Shown piece after piece: positions 54,118-63,975 of a DNA stretch of 64,000 bases (positions are counted from its first letter, which is position 1; the number at the start of each line of letters is the position of its first letter). Where the stretch lies: positions 20,946-84,945 of the IMG/VR virus record IMGVR_UViG_3300020455_000008; one strand, 5' to 3'. The stretch comes from a virus. Below the pieces are notes generated by a model. That model had not been told where the DNA came from and did no database searches. It was given only the letters and a program-made list of their open reading frames with translations. The position numbers were made by a program, and so were the translations under genes.

Positions 54118-55968
54118 ATGGCGTACAAACGCCCAGACGTTTACATCGAGGAGATTCTTACTCCCGAATTAGCACCACAAGGTGTTTCTACTAGTATTGC
54201 ATCGTTTGTTGGAGCTACCAAGCGTGGGCCAGCTAATAAAGCTATCTTTATCGACTCTTTTGACTCCTTTAAGCGAGTATTTGGTGATACTGCGGTTGAT
54301 GGCGAATCGATGTTTTACAGTGTTCGTACATTCTTTGAGAATGGTGGCTCTGCTTGTTACATTGTGAGAGCTGTAAGTAGTGCTAGATTAGCCCTTCCTA
54401 TTAACCCTGCGAATGATACATTAACCAATGAAGCAAGCGGTAACCTTTTGAAGGTATCTGCTGGTTATCGTGGTGAGAGTAGCTATGGTCTTGAAGGTAA
54501 AAACCTAAGTATCTCTATCTCAGAGATTGGTCAATCTGCTACTAATAAATCTGCAATGGCTGATAGCCAAACTGATGTTGTTGTTAGTAGTCTTAGCGGT
54601 TTTCAAGTTGGTGACATCGTAGTTATTAGTGGTACTATTGGTGGAAGTGCCATAGCTCCTGACTTCTTAAAAATAGAAAGTATGGAAAGTGATATTGTGA
54701 GTGGAAGTATCCAACACAAAATTATATTTACTAGCGGAGTTGCACTCGGAAGCGGAAACACGTTGGCAATTGATGACGGTACTATCACAGTGCTTGCATA
54801 TGACCTTACGGTTAAGAAAAACAACACAGAAGTTGAAAGCTACTCAAGATTATCATTAGATCCTAGCTCTGATAGTTATGTTGAAACAGTTATTAATGAT
54901 GAGCAAACAGGATCTCGTTTCATAAAGGTGGAAGACCTTCTACCTTCTGCCGAAATCTTATCAAACGCTAAACAGGTTGGCGCAAGTGAACTTAGCGCAG
55001 AATCACACAGTTTATCAACAAATGGTGAAACAGAGCTAACTTCGTTCAGTATTGCCACTGACTTAAACTTGGCGCTAAAAGCTTTAGACGCAAAAGATTC
55101 TGTGAATCTTCTTTGTGTACCACCTTCAATCTTATCTAGCGGTATTTTCCCAAGCTCTAGCTTGAATATCACACAAGCTCTTATGCTAGATTATGTGAAG
55201 TACCGTATGGATATGTTCGCTATCTTGGACGCACCTAGTGGTAAGACTGCTGATAGTGTAGGATCGGGTTCTATTGGTGATTACCGAACTCTTAGCTTAG
55301 GTGTTGATTCTTTTTGGGGCGCTTTGTACTACCCACATATTAAAGTGCCAAAGGTACTTGGTAAGACTCAATCAATCACTATCCCACCAAGTGGCGCAAT
55401 TGCAGGTCTTTACAGCCGAGTAGACGCTATTGGTGCGCCTACTGGTGGTGTTGCTTCTGCACCTGCGGGTATTGGAGAGTTTGGACGTTTAGATGGTATT
55501 CTAAATGTAGAAGTAGAAGTAAGCGAAACACAGCATGGTGATCTAAATGTGATGGGTATCAACTGCCTAAGAATCTTAGATAACAGCAATACAGGCGTAT
55601 CGGTTAATGTTTTAGGTGCTCGTACATTGAGCAGTGGCTTAGACTTCCGTTATTTGAATGTTCGCAGAATGATGAACTTCATCGAGAAGCGAGTTAAGAA
55701 CATTGGTGAAGCAAGCCTATTTAGAAACAATGGCCCCGATCTATGGGCAAAGCTAACCTCAGAGATTGAATCTTTCCTCACACAGCGCTTTGAAGCTGGA
55801 GAACTAGCAGGTAACTCTACTTCTGAAGCTTTCTTTGTAAAGATTGATTCATCAAATAATACCGCAGATAACATCCGACAAGGAATTTTAGTAGGAGAGA
55901 TTGGTGTTGCCCTTCTTAGACCTGCTGAATTTATTGTCTTCAAGTTCAGTCAAGTACAAGTAGGATAA
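54118..55968 (+). CDS. Contractile tail sheath protein
   Basis: 616 residues. RPDVYIEEILTPELAPQGVS, ASFVGATKRGPANKAIFI and SMFYSVRTFFENGGSACYIV are the signature of phage sheath proteins. SGAIAGLYSRVDAIGAPTG, NVLGARTLSSGLDFRYLNVR and FIEKRVKNIGEASLFRNN form the conserved C-terminal domain. Residues about 100-240 are an extra surface domain. It shows that the virion has a contractile tail. Confidence 0.95.
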   Translation: MAYKRPDVYIEEILTPELAPQGVSTSIASFVGATKRGPANKAIFIDSFDSFKRVFGDTAVDGESMFYSVRTFFENGGSACYIVRAVSSARLALPINPANDTLTNEASGNLLKVSAGYRGESSYGLEGKNLSISISEIGQSATNKSAMADSQTDVVVSSLSGFQVGDIVVISGTIGGSAIAPDFLKIESMESDIVSGSIQHKIIFTSGVALGSGNTLAIDDGTITVLAYDLTVKKNNTEVESYSRLSLDPSSDSYVETVINDEQTGSRFIKVEDLLPSAEILSNAKQVGASELSAESHSLSTNGETELTSFSIATDLNLALKALDAKDSVNLLCVPPSILSSGIFPSSSLNITQALMLDYVKYRMDMFAILDAPSGKTADSVGSGSIGDYRTLSLGVDSFWGALYYPHIKVPKVLGKTQSITIPPSGAIAGLYSRVDAIGAPTGGVASAPAGIGEFGRLDGILNVEVEVSETQHGDLNVMGINCLRILDNSNTGVSVNVLGARTLSSGLDFRYLNVRRMMNFIEKRVKNIGEASLFRNNGPDLWAKLTSEIESFLTQRFEAGELAGNSTSEAFFVKIDSSNNTADNIRQGILVGEIGVALLRPAEFIVFKFSQVQVG

Positions 55969-55979
55969 GGAGATAAGAT

Positions 55980-56468
55980 ATGTTAAATAAAGACGTATAT
56001 AGAGGGTTTAAATTTAACGTTACCATAACTAGTAATACTAATTTTTTTCAAGGTAGAGCTTCTTTTCAAAAAGTGAGTGGTATTCAATCTTCAGTAGAAG
56101 TTGTAGAGTATCGTGAAGGCAATATGGCTGACCGCATGGAAAAAATGGCGGGTATGATGAGTTACGACTCTGTGACTCTTGAGCGTGGCCTTTCTGATGA
56201 TGACGCTTTTAACACTTGGATGAAGACTGTTTGTGATGTAACTAATGGGCCTGCTAGTTCTAACGGAAGCGATAAATCATATCGTTGTGATGTGAAAATT
56301 GAGTTGCTAAACAAGCAAGGACTTGCTGTAAAAACATACACTTTAAAAGACGCTTGGCCGAGTGAGTACACCGTAGGTGACTTTGACGCTACGTCTAATG
56401 ATGTAGTAATTTCTACCTTAGTTTTACAACATCATGGAATCAAAGAAGAGAATATCTCTCAAAACTAA
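55980..56468 (+). CDS. Tail tube protein
   Basis: 162 residues. The pattern YRGFKFNVTITSNTNFFQG, ASFQKVSGIQSSVEVVEYRE, SVTLERGLSDDDAFNTWMK and NKQGLAVKTYTLKDAWPSEY is the T4 gp19/Hcp-like tube family. It stacks as hexamers inside the sheath; directly downstream of sheath as usual. Confidence 0.92.
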   Translation: MLNKDVYRGFKFNVTITSNTNFFQGRASFQKVSGIQSSVEVVEYREGNMADRMEKMAGMMSYDSVTLERGLSDDDAFNTWMKTVCDVTNGPASSNGSDKSYRCDVKIELLNKQGLAVKTYTLKDAWPSEYTVGDFDATSNDVVISTLVLQHHGIKEENISQN

Positions 56469-56484
56469 GACATACCCTAGAAAT

Positions 56485-56498
56485 AGTTTTCAAAAACT
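56485..56498 (-). promoter_or_regulatory. Copy of the AGTTTTTGAAAACT dyad between tube and chaperone genes
   Basis: AGTTTTCAAAAACT on the plus strand, 22 bases before the chaperone start. In the promoter-like orientation it reads on the minus strand, followed by ATTTCTAGGGTATGTC. Operator or antisense-promoter candidate. Confidence 0.4.
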
Positions 56499-56520
56499 TT
56501 ATAAAACATAGGACAATAAA

Positions 56521-57348
56521 ATGATTACAGATAATGATAGCGTAGTGCTACCTATTGGACTTGAAATTGATGGAATTCGATACCGCAAAGTCGTGATTGA
56601 CGAAATGACAGGTGTTGATGAGGAGAACCTTTCCTCACGCAAGGTTCGCAATAATGGTGCAAAGGCAATCTCTCTTTTACTCCGAAGGTGTATTCAATCT
56701 ATCGAAGGCGTATTTGAGCAAAAGAGAGATCCTTTGTCTCTTATTGATGAGAAGTATGTCCGTAATATGTATGTGGCAGACAGAGACTTCTTAGTAATGT
56801 CAATTCGTACTCTGAGTGGAGACTCGGAGTTACTTATGAATATAGATTGCCCATCCTGTGGTCAAGAGGTTCACCAGCTTGTAGACCTCAAGGCTTTAGA
56901 CGTATATGAGTGGGATGAGAATGAGCCTGTGGAGCTGACTGTAGATCTTCCAAGAGGGTTCTATAACCAAGAGACTCAGAAGTATGACAAGCGTATTACT
57001 TGGGCTTTCCCGAAAGGAACTTCTCAAGAGAGATTGGCTGCTTTACCTCAGAATGAAATGGGTACGAACTTAATTGCCATTGGTCTACGCTCAGTCGAGG
57101 GGCGTGAGTCTATACCGAGTGCTGATGAGGTACGTAGATTAAGTGTACGAGATCGAAGTGCGCTTGCCGATGAGATTATGGAGAACTCTGTTGGGGTAGA
57201 GACTCAAGTGGAGATCTGTTGTGATTCATGTGGACATGAGTTTAAGACAGAGGTGAACACTGTGGGTTTTTCCAATTTGGGTCAACGAAAGACCCAAAAG
57301 CCCTCAAGAAGTGGGACGAATGGTCGGAGAAAACGCAAAATTCGTTAA
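56521..57348 (+). CDS. Tail assembly chaperone, short form (zinc-finger type)
   Basis: 275 residues. The C-terminal half has two Cys pairs (CPSCGQE and CDSCGHEFK) forming a likely zinc site, as in baseplate or chaperone proteins of T4 gp26 type. It sits immediately before the tape-measure gene. A GGGTTTT heptamer in frame at 57264-57270 allows a -1 shift into an open downstream frame, giving the long form. Confidence 0.75.
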   Translation: MITDNDSVVLPIGLEIDGIRYRKVVIDEMTGVDEENLSSRKVRNNGAKAISLLLRRCIQSIEGVFEQKRDPLSLIDEKYVRNMYVADRDFLVMSIRTLSGDSELLMNIDCPSCGQEVHQLVDLKALDVYEWDENEPVELTVDLPRGFYNQETQKYDKRITWAFPKGTSQERLAALPQNEMGTNLIAIGLRSVEGRESIPSADEVRRLSVRDRSALADEIMENSVGVETQVEICCDSCGHEFKTEVNTVGFSNLGQRKTQKPSRSGTNGRRKRKIR

Positions 57349-57494
57349 TTCGTACAGTAGTTGCAATCGCAGAGCGTTGGCATTGGTCAAGATGTGATAT
57401 ACTCAGTTTACCCACACGACAAAGGGCTATATACTTAGAGGTATATGAAGAAATAGTAGATAAAGAACGAGAAGCGAGTAGACCTCGGAGGTAG
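56521..57494 (+). CDS. Tail assembly chaperone, long form by -1 ribosomal frameshift
   Basis: Reading G GGT TTT at 57264-57270 and slipping back one base continues for 74 codons to TAG at 57492-57494. The extension reads TKDPKALKKWDEWSEKTQNS, then VVAIAERWHWSRCDILSLPT and QRAIYLEVYEEIVDKERE, a sensible helical domain with no other start codon or gene assigned to the 150-base gap. The fusion is 324 residues. This matches the G/GT-type chaperone pairs that guide tape-measure assembly. Confidence 0.7.
57264..57270 (+). other. GGGTTTT slippery heptamer
   Basis: In the zero frame it is read G GGT TTT, the X XXY YYZ form of a -1 slip site, 78 bases before the zero-frame stop. It joins the chaperone to the open -1 frame ending at 57494. 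Confidence 0.7.
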
Positions 57495-57496
57495 TT

Positions 57497-60400
57497 ATGG
57501 CAAATCCACAGCTAACGCAAACGATTAACCTTAAGATACAGGGAACTCGGGAAATCTCGAACGGGATTAGAGGTGTGACTCAAGCGCTAGATAGGATGAC
57601 AGAAGCCTTTAATCGTTCTTCTAGGAATCAAAAACAACACCAAAAACAGACAAAGACGAGTCAGCAAGGGTTATCTAATATTCAGGCTGGCTTAGTTCAG
57701 TTAAGTACTTGGTTGCTGAATACGAATGTAAGGATAAACAATTTATTCGATAACATGACTAGGCGCTTTGTGGAATCGGAGACTGCGGTTAATCAGTTAA
57801 AGATTACTATGGGTTTAGCAGGGGAGTCTCAACGTAATCCAATGTTTGCGGCTAGGTTTGAAGAATTCGAGAGATTCAAGTCTACCATAGATGAACTTGC
57901 TATGACGACTGAGTATACGAAGCGAGAGGTAGCGGACGCATTTACAGCTTTAGTTCAAAGTGGTCGTAGTGGTAAAGAAGCAATGAAGATGTTGCATGGT
58001 ACTTTGCAACTTGCCACAGCTTCGGGCGGTCAGCTTGATTTAGGGCAAGCTGTAAATATTGCTACCTTAACTTTAGGTACTTTGGGGGGTAAGGTAGATG
58101 AGACTCACGACAACTTAAATATGTTATTGAAGACCTCTCAAAAGACTAAGATTGGCTTTAAGGATTTAGAGCAAGTACTTGGTAGTCTAAGGGCAACATA
58201 TACAAGGTTTAGTGAGTCTACAAAAGTAAGTAGAGAAGCAGAGATCATGGCAATGGCTGCTGCGGCTAGGACAATGGGTTTAAGTGCAGCTAACTCTGGT
58301 GAGAAAATAGATCAGTTCTCAAGACAGATATTAAGTCTTGTAGAGGTTGTAGGTAAGTCGGAGCTAAGGACTTTAAAAGGATTAAAGTCCGAAGGTCGGT
58401 TTAGTATGAAGCGGGAGAGATTATTACAATTCTTCGGTGTTGGCACTGATCTCGACAAATTAAACAACGAAATGGATACACAATTTAAAGATGTAACCTT
58501 AGCTAGGGATGAATTTGTCAAAAGACAAATTATGGAGTTTGATCAACAAGATCAGAAATATAAGAAGAGAACTATTTCTAGTTTGATGGAAAAATTAGTA
58601 GATCGGTTTGTAGCTCTACAAAATACTAAAGGGGCGGACGCAGAAGCTATTGCAAAAACTGCTTTTGGTACTGAAGCTGCTTCTTTTATGTTAAAAGCTA
58701 TTCTAAAGTTAGCCGAGGGAACAGAAGGCGGTATTGCAGAAGCAAGTAAAAGATTCTCTGAGTTAGTACAAAATATCTCTAAAAATAACGGAGAGCTTGT
58801 TAAGGCTCAGAATGAGTCTTTAAAGACCTTAGCAAAGCGAATGGAGTTAGTAGAGAGCGCAGAAGACGCTTTAGCGACTACGATCTTCCAGCATGATATA
58901 TATGCTAATGCAGTGTTAGATACTTATAAAGAGATGGTTGGTGCAACTAATCTCTTAATGAAGAACAATGAGTCTTTAGCGTCCTCTGTTTCTTTTATTG
59001 GTCGTACCATGCAAGTACTCACAGGGGTTGGTACTACATTAGGGTTTACTTTAACGGCAATGGCTACCTTCAGTATTGCTCTGAAGTACTCTTTACAAGG
59101 CGCTACAAAAGCGACTAAAGGACTAGGGGGCACATTAAGGGCATTTGGTGAAATGTTTCTTAAACCGACTCTTATTGTTCTTGGGCAAATGATTGGCGGT
59201 ATCGCATTATTGTCTTTGGGTATTGTTGCCTTGATGAGACATTTTTCGGGTGCACAGGGAATAGGCGAGGGTTTCAGTATTGTATTAGAGAAAATAGGTA
59301 ATCGTGCAAAGGCCGCAGGGGGGTTGATTCAGTTAGCATTTTCTAATTTATCCACTGATAAGTCTTTAGTTCAGTTGACTAGTAGATTTTACGAGCTTAG
59401 GGACAGTATAGATGGGCTTAGAAGAAAACAGCTTGATGTGTCACTATGGGCAACTGATAGTAATGAACTTAAAAGAAAGTATGAAGAGCTATCAAAAATA
59501 AATGAGGTATTAGGGAAGTCGGGGCGTAAGGCTTTAGTAGAGTTTGAGCTGGGTGAAGGCGGTCAAGAGACTATTTCTTTCATGGCTAAAGTAGGCGATC
59601 AATTAAAGGCTTTAGCTAATGGGTTATCTATCATAGGAGAAGCTGCGATCCAACCTCTTATGTTTAGTTTAAGTTACATATTTGAGGGGTTAGGTTTATT
59701 CTTTAATTATACCCTAAATCTTTTGCGCTTCTTACTTGGTTGGCTTTTTGTTTTTTCTGACGAAGCCAGTTTTATGACCTCAGTTTTAAAGACTCTCGGC
59801 TATGTGTTAGGCACTATATTATCTGTTTATTTAATGTCTAAAGTATGGGGTTTATTTATTGGAACATTAGGAAGTATCTACAATTTTTTTACACGTCTTG
59901 GTCAAGGTGTAGTCAACTACAATAGTAGTCTACTTAATATGCAAAGACGTACTGATCTCCTTAATGCTAGTAAGCAGCAAGAAATAAGGTTGTTAGACAC
60001 GTTAAAGCTAAAATATTTACAAGCAACAAATCAAGTAGCCAAGCATAGACTTGCGATTAAGAAGTTAGGAAATCAAAGCAGAACCTCATTTCAAGATTTA
60101 AGTATCTCTGTTCAAACTCTAGGAGGTGGTTTCGCCACTTTAGGTGGGGCTGTGAGTTTGCTTGGGTATACATTTGAAAATGAAACGTTTCAAATGTATG
60201 GGAATTGGATAATGATGGCAGGTGGCCTTGTAAGTGTGCTACCCGCTATACTTGGGGCCATCGGTAAGATGATAACAGCTCTGAAATCATTAAGGGAAAT
60301 ATCATTGGTAACTGCCTTAGCTACGCTTAAAATATGGGCCCCGTTTCTTATTGTATTTGGCCTACTAGCTGGGCTTATTTATCTCTTTTCTAATACTAAA

Positions 60401-60757
60401 GCTCCGAAGGTCAAAACACCAAGCCCAGGCTCAAGTGTACCATCATCCACAGAAGATATTTTTGCACTTGATAGAATACAAAGAAAAAATTTAAATATGT
60501 CTACTTATTTAGATCCTGCGCAGCAAAGTCATTATTCTGTACCTAATACTTCTTATATAGACTCTGCTACAGTGCCCTATGCTTCTCCTACTAGTATGAA
60601 TTCGGGTACGACTGTAGTTCATCATTTTCATATAAGAGAACAGAATATTAATGGAGTCCAAAACCCTAAAGATTTTGGTCATCAAATGAAAAGAGAGGCC
60701 CAAAAGAGTTCTAGCCTTGGGTATAGTACGTCAGGCGTAACTGAAAAACCAACATGA
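57497..60757 (+). CDS. Tape measure protein
   Basis: 1086 residues, the longest uninterrupted structural gene. Long helical stretches; early signature TLGTLGGKVDETHDNLNMLL and an ARTMGLSAANSGEKIDQFS region typical of tape measures; hydrophobic helices near 510-590, 745-800 and 940-1000 (ATFSIALKYSLQG, MIGGIALLSLGIVALM). It sets tail length and may form a channel in the host membrane. Ribosome site CGGAGG lies inside the end of the frameshifted chaperone. Confidence 0.92.
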   Translation: MANPQLTQTINLKIQGTREISNGIRGVTQALDRMTEAFNRSSRNQKQHQKQTKTSQQGLSNIQAGLVQLSTWLLNTNVRINNLFDNMTRRFVESETAVNQLKITMGLAGESQRNPMFAARFEEFERFKSTIDELAMTTEYTKREVADAFTALVQSGRSGKEAMKMLHGTLQLATASGGQLDLGQAVNIATLTLGTLGGKVDETHDNLNMLLKTSQKTKIGFKDLEQVLGSLRATYTRFSESTKVSREAEIMAMAAAARTMGLSAANSGEKIDQFSRQILSLVEVVGKSELRTLKGLKSEGRFSMKRERLLQFFGVGTDLDKLNNEMDTQFKDVTLARDEFVKRQIMEFDQQDQKYKKRTISSLMEKLVDRFVALQNTKGADAEAIAKTAFGTEAASFMLKAILKLAEGTEGGIAEASKRFSELVQNISKNNGELVKAQNESLKTLAKRMELVESAEDALATTIFQHDIYANAVLDTYKEMVGATNLLMKNNESLASSVSFIGRTMQVLTGVGTTLGFTLTAMATFSIALKYSLQGATKATKGLGGTLRAFGEMFLKPTLIVLGQMIGGIALLSLGIVALMRHFSGAQGIGEGFSIVLEKIGNRAKAAGGLIQLAFSNLSTDKSLVQLTSRFYELRDSIDGLRRKQLDVSLWATDSNELKRKYEELSKINEVLGKSGRKALVEFELGEGGQETISFMAKVGDQLKALANGLSIIGEAAIQPLMFSLSYIFEGLGLFFNYTLNLLRFLLGWLFVFSDEASFMTSVLKTLGYVLGTILSVYLMSKVWGLFIGTLGSIYNFFTRLGQGVVNYNSSLLNMQRRTDLLNASKQQEIRLLDTLKLKYLQATNQVAKHRLAIKKLGNQSRTSFQDLSISVQTLGGGFATLGGAVSLLGYTFENETFQMYGNWIMMAGGLVSVLPAILGAIGKMITALKSLREISLVTALATLKIWAPFLIVFGLLAGLIYLFSNTKAPKVKTPSPGSSVPSSTEDIFALDRIQRKNLNMSTYLDPAQQSHYSVPNTSYIDSATVPYASPTSMNSGTTVVHHFHIREQNINGVQNPKDFGHQMKREAQKSSSLGYSTSGVTEKPT

Positions 60758-60770
60758 GAGAGGTTAAATA

Positions 60771-61277
60771 ATGTTAAGTGGCACTTTTAAAACAAGTAAA
60801 AAAGGGGCACTCAGCTCCTTTGACCGTTCTGGCCGTAGTCAAACTCTTAAATTTCAGTATAATCCGACTACCATACTTGAGAAGCGGTCTGTGAAGTACC
60901 ATTTTTCTGAAGCTCAAGGTCAAGTATTACCCTTAGCGCAATTTGGTATGATAGAGCCAACAGAGATAGAGTTTGAGCTATTCATGCATGACCACAATGG
61001 ACTTAGATCGAAATTGGTAGAATTAAGAAAACTCACTCTGCCTAAAACCTTATCTCGTCCTCAATATTATCAACAGGTAAGCCCACATAAGTATAACCTT
61101 GAGTTAGGAACTACTATTTATACGGGAGTCATCAATTCTGTTGAGATAAACATATTACAATATCACAAAAAAACTTTTGAACCCATACATTTAACTGCGG
61201 CCATTTCATTTACAGCAATTAGTACATCTATAGATGGAGATGTTACAACCCTAAAAAGTTTGGTGAGCGCACAATGA
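60771..61277 (+). CDS. Contractile-injection tube/baseplate adaptor (CIS_tube-like), 168 aa
   Basis: The pattern LKFQYNPTTILEKRSVKYHF, FGMIEPTEIEFELFMHDHNG and TGVINSVEINILQYHKKTF matches the CIS_tube family found between tape measure and hub genes, where it joins the tail tube to the LysM protein and hub. It overlaps the LysM gene by four bases. Confidence 0.75.
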   Translation: MLSGTFKTSKKGALSSFDRSGRSQTLKFQYNPTTILEKRSVKYHFSEAQGQVLPLAQFGMIEPTEIEFELFMHDHNGLRSKLVELRKLTLPKTLSRPQYYQQVSPHKYNLELGTTIYTGVINSVEINILQYHKKTFEPIHLTAAISFTAISTSIDGDVTTLKSLVSAQ

Positions 61278-61603
61278 GTTTAGTCACAAGAAAAAGTAGA
61301 TACAAAGAGTATGGTTTTGTTGTTCATTATGAGTATAGAGAAGAGTCAAGGTCGATAGAAGCTTCTCCCGAGAGGGAGGTGATTACAACTCTTTTACGCC
61401 CGACTGCCTTTGGGTCTAATTTAGAGCTGATTACTCATACTGTTAAAATGGGAGAGACAGCTCATCATCTTGCTCTGCATTATTACAAAGACGCTCGTTT
61501 GTGGTGGTTTATTGCTGATTACAACCCTTTATTAGACGCTAATAACTACAAAGAAGGCGATCAAGTGCTTATACCGCCTAATACTGAAGTCAACCAGTAC
61601 TAA
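61274..61603 (+). CDS. LysM-domain baseplate hub adaptor, 109 aa
   Basis: The C-terminal half is a LysM fold: THTVKMGETAHHLALHYYKD, then RLWWFIADYNPLLDA and GDQVLIPP. In contractile tails such small LysM proteins (T4 gp53 / XkdP-like) link tube initiator and hub. Located between the CIS_tube-like and hub genes as expected. Confidence 0.85.
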   Translation: MSLVTRKSRYKEYGFVVHYEYREESRSIEASPEREVITTLLRPTAFGSNLELITHTVKMGETAHHLALHYYKDARLWWFIADYNPLLDANNYKEGDQVLIPPNTEVNQY

Positions 61604-61612
61604 GGGGGAGCT

Positions 61613-63940
61613 ATGGGCAAAAATATAAAAACTAAAAGTAAAAAAATTCCCGTTGTAAAAAAGACAAAGCCTACAGTACCTAGGCGAAAAAGAGAAAGGG
61701 CCAGTAATAAATATACTCCTACAAAGATTAAAGCTATCGTTAAAAGTGGGCAACTCTTTAACGAGCAATCTATACCTTTTCACTCGATTGTTGGGCATTT
61801 AGATCTTGATCCTTATGTATGGATTACTTTAGCAAAAGATAAAGGCACTGATAGAGAATTTAGTATTACACCACTTAGGTCGGGTCTAAAGAATATTTCA
61901 TTATCGAATGAGACTCAAAAATATCCTAAAGTGGACTTTACTTTATATGTGCCCGACTATCGGTTGGCTAATCAAGAAAACCAAACAGATGACAATTCGG
62001 GTAGAGCAATCACTGAGCTGCACATAGGCGCTAGATTCTATGTAAAGTGGGGGTATGCGAGTAACCATACTCAATGGGGGCCTTTTAGAGTAATGGAGCG
62101 TGATATATCCTTTGAAGAGGGTACAGCTTTACTTCAAGTCACAGGAGTCATGGGTGCTAGATTACTAGCGACCAGTACCGCAGAGGTCTTTTCCAATAGT
62201 AGTAAGGGGACGATTATAGATCAAGTGGCTTCCTTAGTTGATATAACTGTAAATAAACAACGTCTTTTACAAGGCGAAATCGATCAAATCAGCGTTGATA
62301 CAGATGAAAAATTAACAACTAGCGGAAAAAATCTAGGTCAAGGCTTATTTGAGATCACTACTAAACGTGGCATAGAAATGCACTTTGATCCCGAAAGTGA
62401 CATCTTACACTTATCTACTCCTTTTAAGTATGAGCTAGTAAAAAGAGGGCAGAAACCGATAAGGATGACTTATGGGTACCCTACCTCTAATATTGCTAGA
62501 ATAGATGTAGAAACAAAGCACCCTATAAAAAAGGGCGTATCACCTAACTTCGTACAGACAAATGGGCAAAAACCAAGTAGCAACTTTGCGCAAACAGGCG
62601 AAACAATAAGATATGCCGTACAAGGCCGAATACCGTACTTAGATAAAGATAATAAAGAGCAAGAATGGATAATTGGTACGCCTACACACTTAGCATGGGG
62701 TAAATGGATTTTTCCAACACAAGACACAGAAGATGATGGGATTACTGTACTCCCAAATTCTTCTGATAAGGGATATGCACAAGCTATTAAAAATGCAGAG
62801 AAAGTTTGGAAGCCAGAACAAGGGTACAAAGTCTCCGCTACACAAGGTGGTGAAGGTGCAGATGTGTTACGCACAGCTAGTTGGGCATTGCTGATTGAAA
62901 AAGAGTATGAACTACAGCCTAATACTCTTTTTAAAGATAAATTTGTTACTTTCGCAGACTACGTAAAATTGTCTGCAAAAAATGGTTCTAAGACTGTTAC
63001 TGTTATTAAAAATGTTAATCTTAATGAAGATGGGAACATAGAAGTAAGACAGTATCGTGTTATACCAAAACAGCCCTCGGTAACTCCGCCAGCTAAAAAA
63101 GTCGATGACGCTAAACCCGCAACTACTACCGTAGAAACAGTGGCTAATAGTGATCCCGATGTACCCGAGGGTGAAGAGGTTATCGATAAAGTTATACCTA
63201 TAAAAGGTGCTAGTATAAGAACAGATATACTAAACTTTAAAGGCAAAAAGCTAAGGGACAACTATAAAAAACAGCTAAAAGAGTATGAAGAGAAAACACA
63301 ATTTTATAAAGACGTAGCAGCAAGTGAGGAACATTTTACATTTCAAGAAACGATTGTAGGCGACTATACACAAGCTAGTATGATTGATGTTAGAAGAGAT
63401 CCTAGTAAGGCTTCTGATAAGAAGAAAAGTACGGGATCTGCTGATACAGCAAGTACAGATCCTAGTAAGCCACAAACAGGGTTTAAGCCTAAGAGCCAAG
63501 TTAGTGGTGTAGGGCTACCTAATCGTAGAATCACTTTAACCACAGTGACTATTGACTTAAAAGCGGGTGATTGGACTATGCGTGTGGGTACAATTATTGA
63601 GATTGTAGACCTACATAAGAAGATAAATGGTTTTTACTATGTATTTGCAGAGGAACACTCTATAGATACGAATGGTTTTCATACTAAGATTAAGTGTAAG
63701 AAGGCTTCTCAGAGAATGGTAAATCAATATGGGCGTAGAGCCATAGGAGCTTCTGTAATGCCTAATCCTACGAACCCGACTCGCAACCCCATCAACCCTA
63801 TAGATGAAACAAAAGTAGCTGCGGCTGTTCAAGAGGGTATAAAAGTCTTTGACGAAGCCGAAGCCCAAAGAAAAGCCAAAGAAAGTCGTTTGGAGGTGAA
63901 TCAAATGGTTCAACTTGGTGTGGACAGTGTTATACGATAG
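61613..63940 (+). CDS. Baseplate hub protein (late control D / gp27-like)
   Basis: 775 residues, AGGGGGAG ribosome site. After a basic start, residues about 50-330 follow the hub pattern (GLKNISLSNETQKYPKVDFT, HIGARFYVKWGY, MERDISFEEGTALLQVTGVM, RLLATSTAEVFSN). A disordered Pro/Asp/Thr-rich section (about 480-620) precedes a second folded part (LTTVTIDLKAGDWTMRVGTI). It forms the central hub beneath the tail tube and carries the spike; the two-part layout suggests a built-in extension. Confidence 0.8.
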   Translation: MGKNIKTKSKKIPVVKKTKPTVPRRKRERASNKYTPTKIKAIVKSGQLFNEQSIPFHSIVGHLDLDPYVWITLAKDKGTDREFSITPLRSGLKNISLSNETQKYPKVDFTLYVPDYRLANQENQTDDNSGRAITELHIGARFYVKWGYASNHTQWGPFRVMERDISFEEGTALLQVTGVMGARLLATSTAEVFSNSSKGTIIDQVASLVDITVNKQRLLQGEIDQISVDTDEKLTTSGKNLGQGLFEITTKRGIEMHFDPESDILHLSTPFKYELVKRGQKPIRMTYGYPTSNIARIDVETKHPIKKGVSPNFVQTNGQKPSSNFAQTGETIRYAVQGRIPYLDKDNKEQEWIIGTPTHLAWGKWIFPTQDTEDDGITVLPNSSDKGYAQAIKNAEKVWKPEQGYKVSATQGGEGADVLRTASWALLIEKEYELQPNTLFKDKFVTFADYVKLSAKNGSKTVTVIKNVNLNEDGNIEVRQYRVIPKQPSVTPPAKKVDDAKPATTTVETVANSDPDVPEGEEVIDKVIPIKGASIRTDILNFKGKKLRDNYKKQLKEYEEKTQFYKDVAASEEHFTFQETIVGDYTQASMIDVRRDPSKASDKKKSTGSADTASTDPSKPQTGFKPKSQVSGVGLPNRRITLTTVTIDLKAGDWTMRVGTIIEIVDLHKKINGFYYVFAEEHSIDTNGFHTKIKCKKASQRMVNQYGRRAIGASVMPNPTNPTRNPINPIDETKVAAAVQEGIKVFDEAEAQRKAKESRLEVNQMVQLGVDSVIR

Positions 63941-63975
63941 ATAATAAATTTAGTTTTTAAAGAAAATAGACCCAC

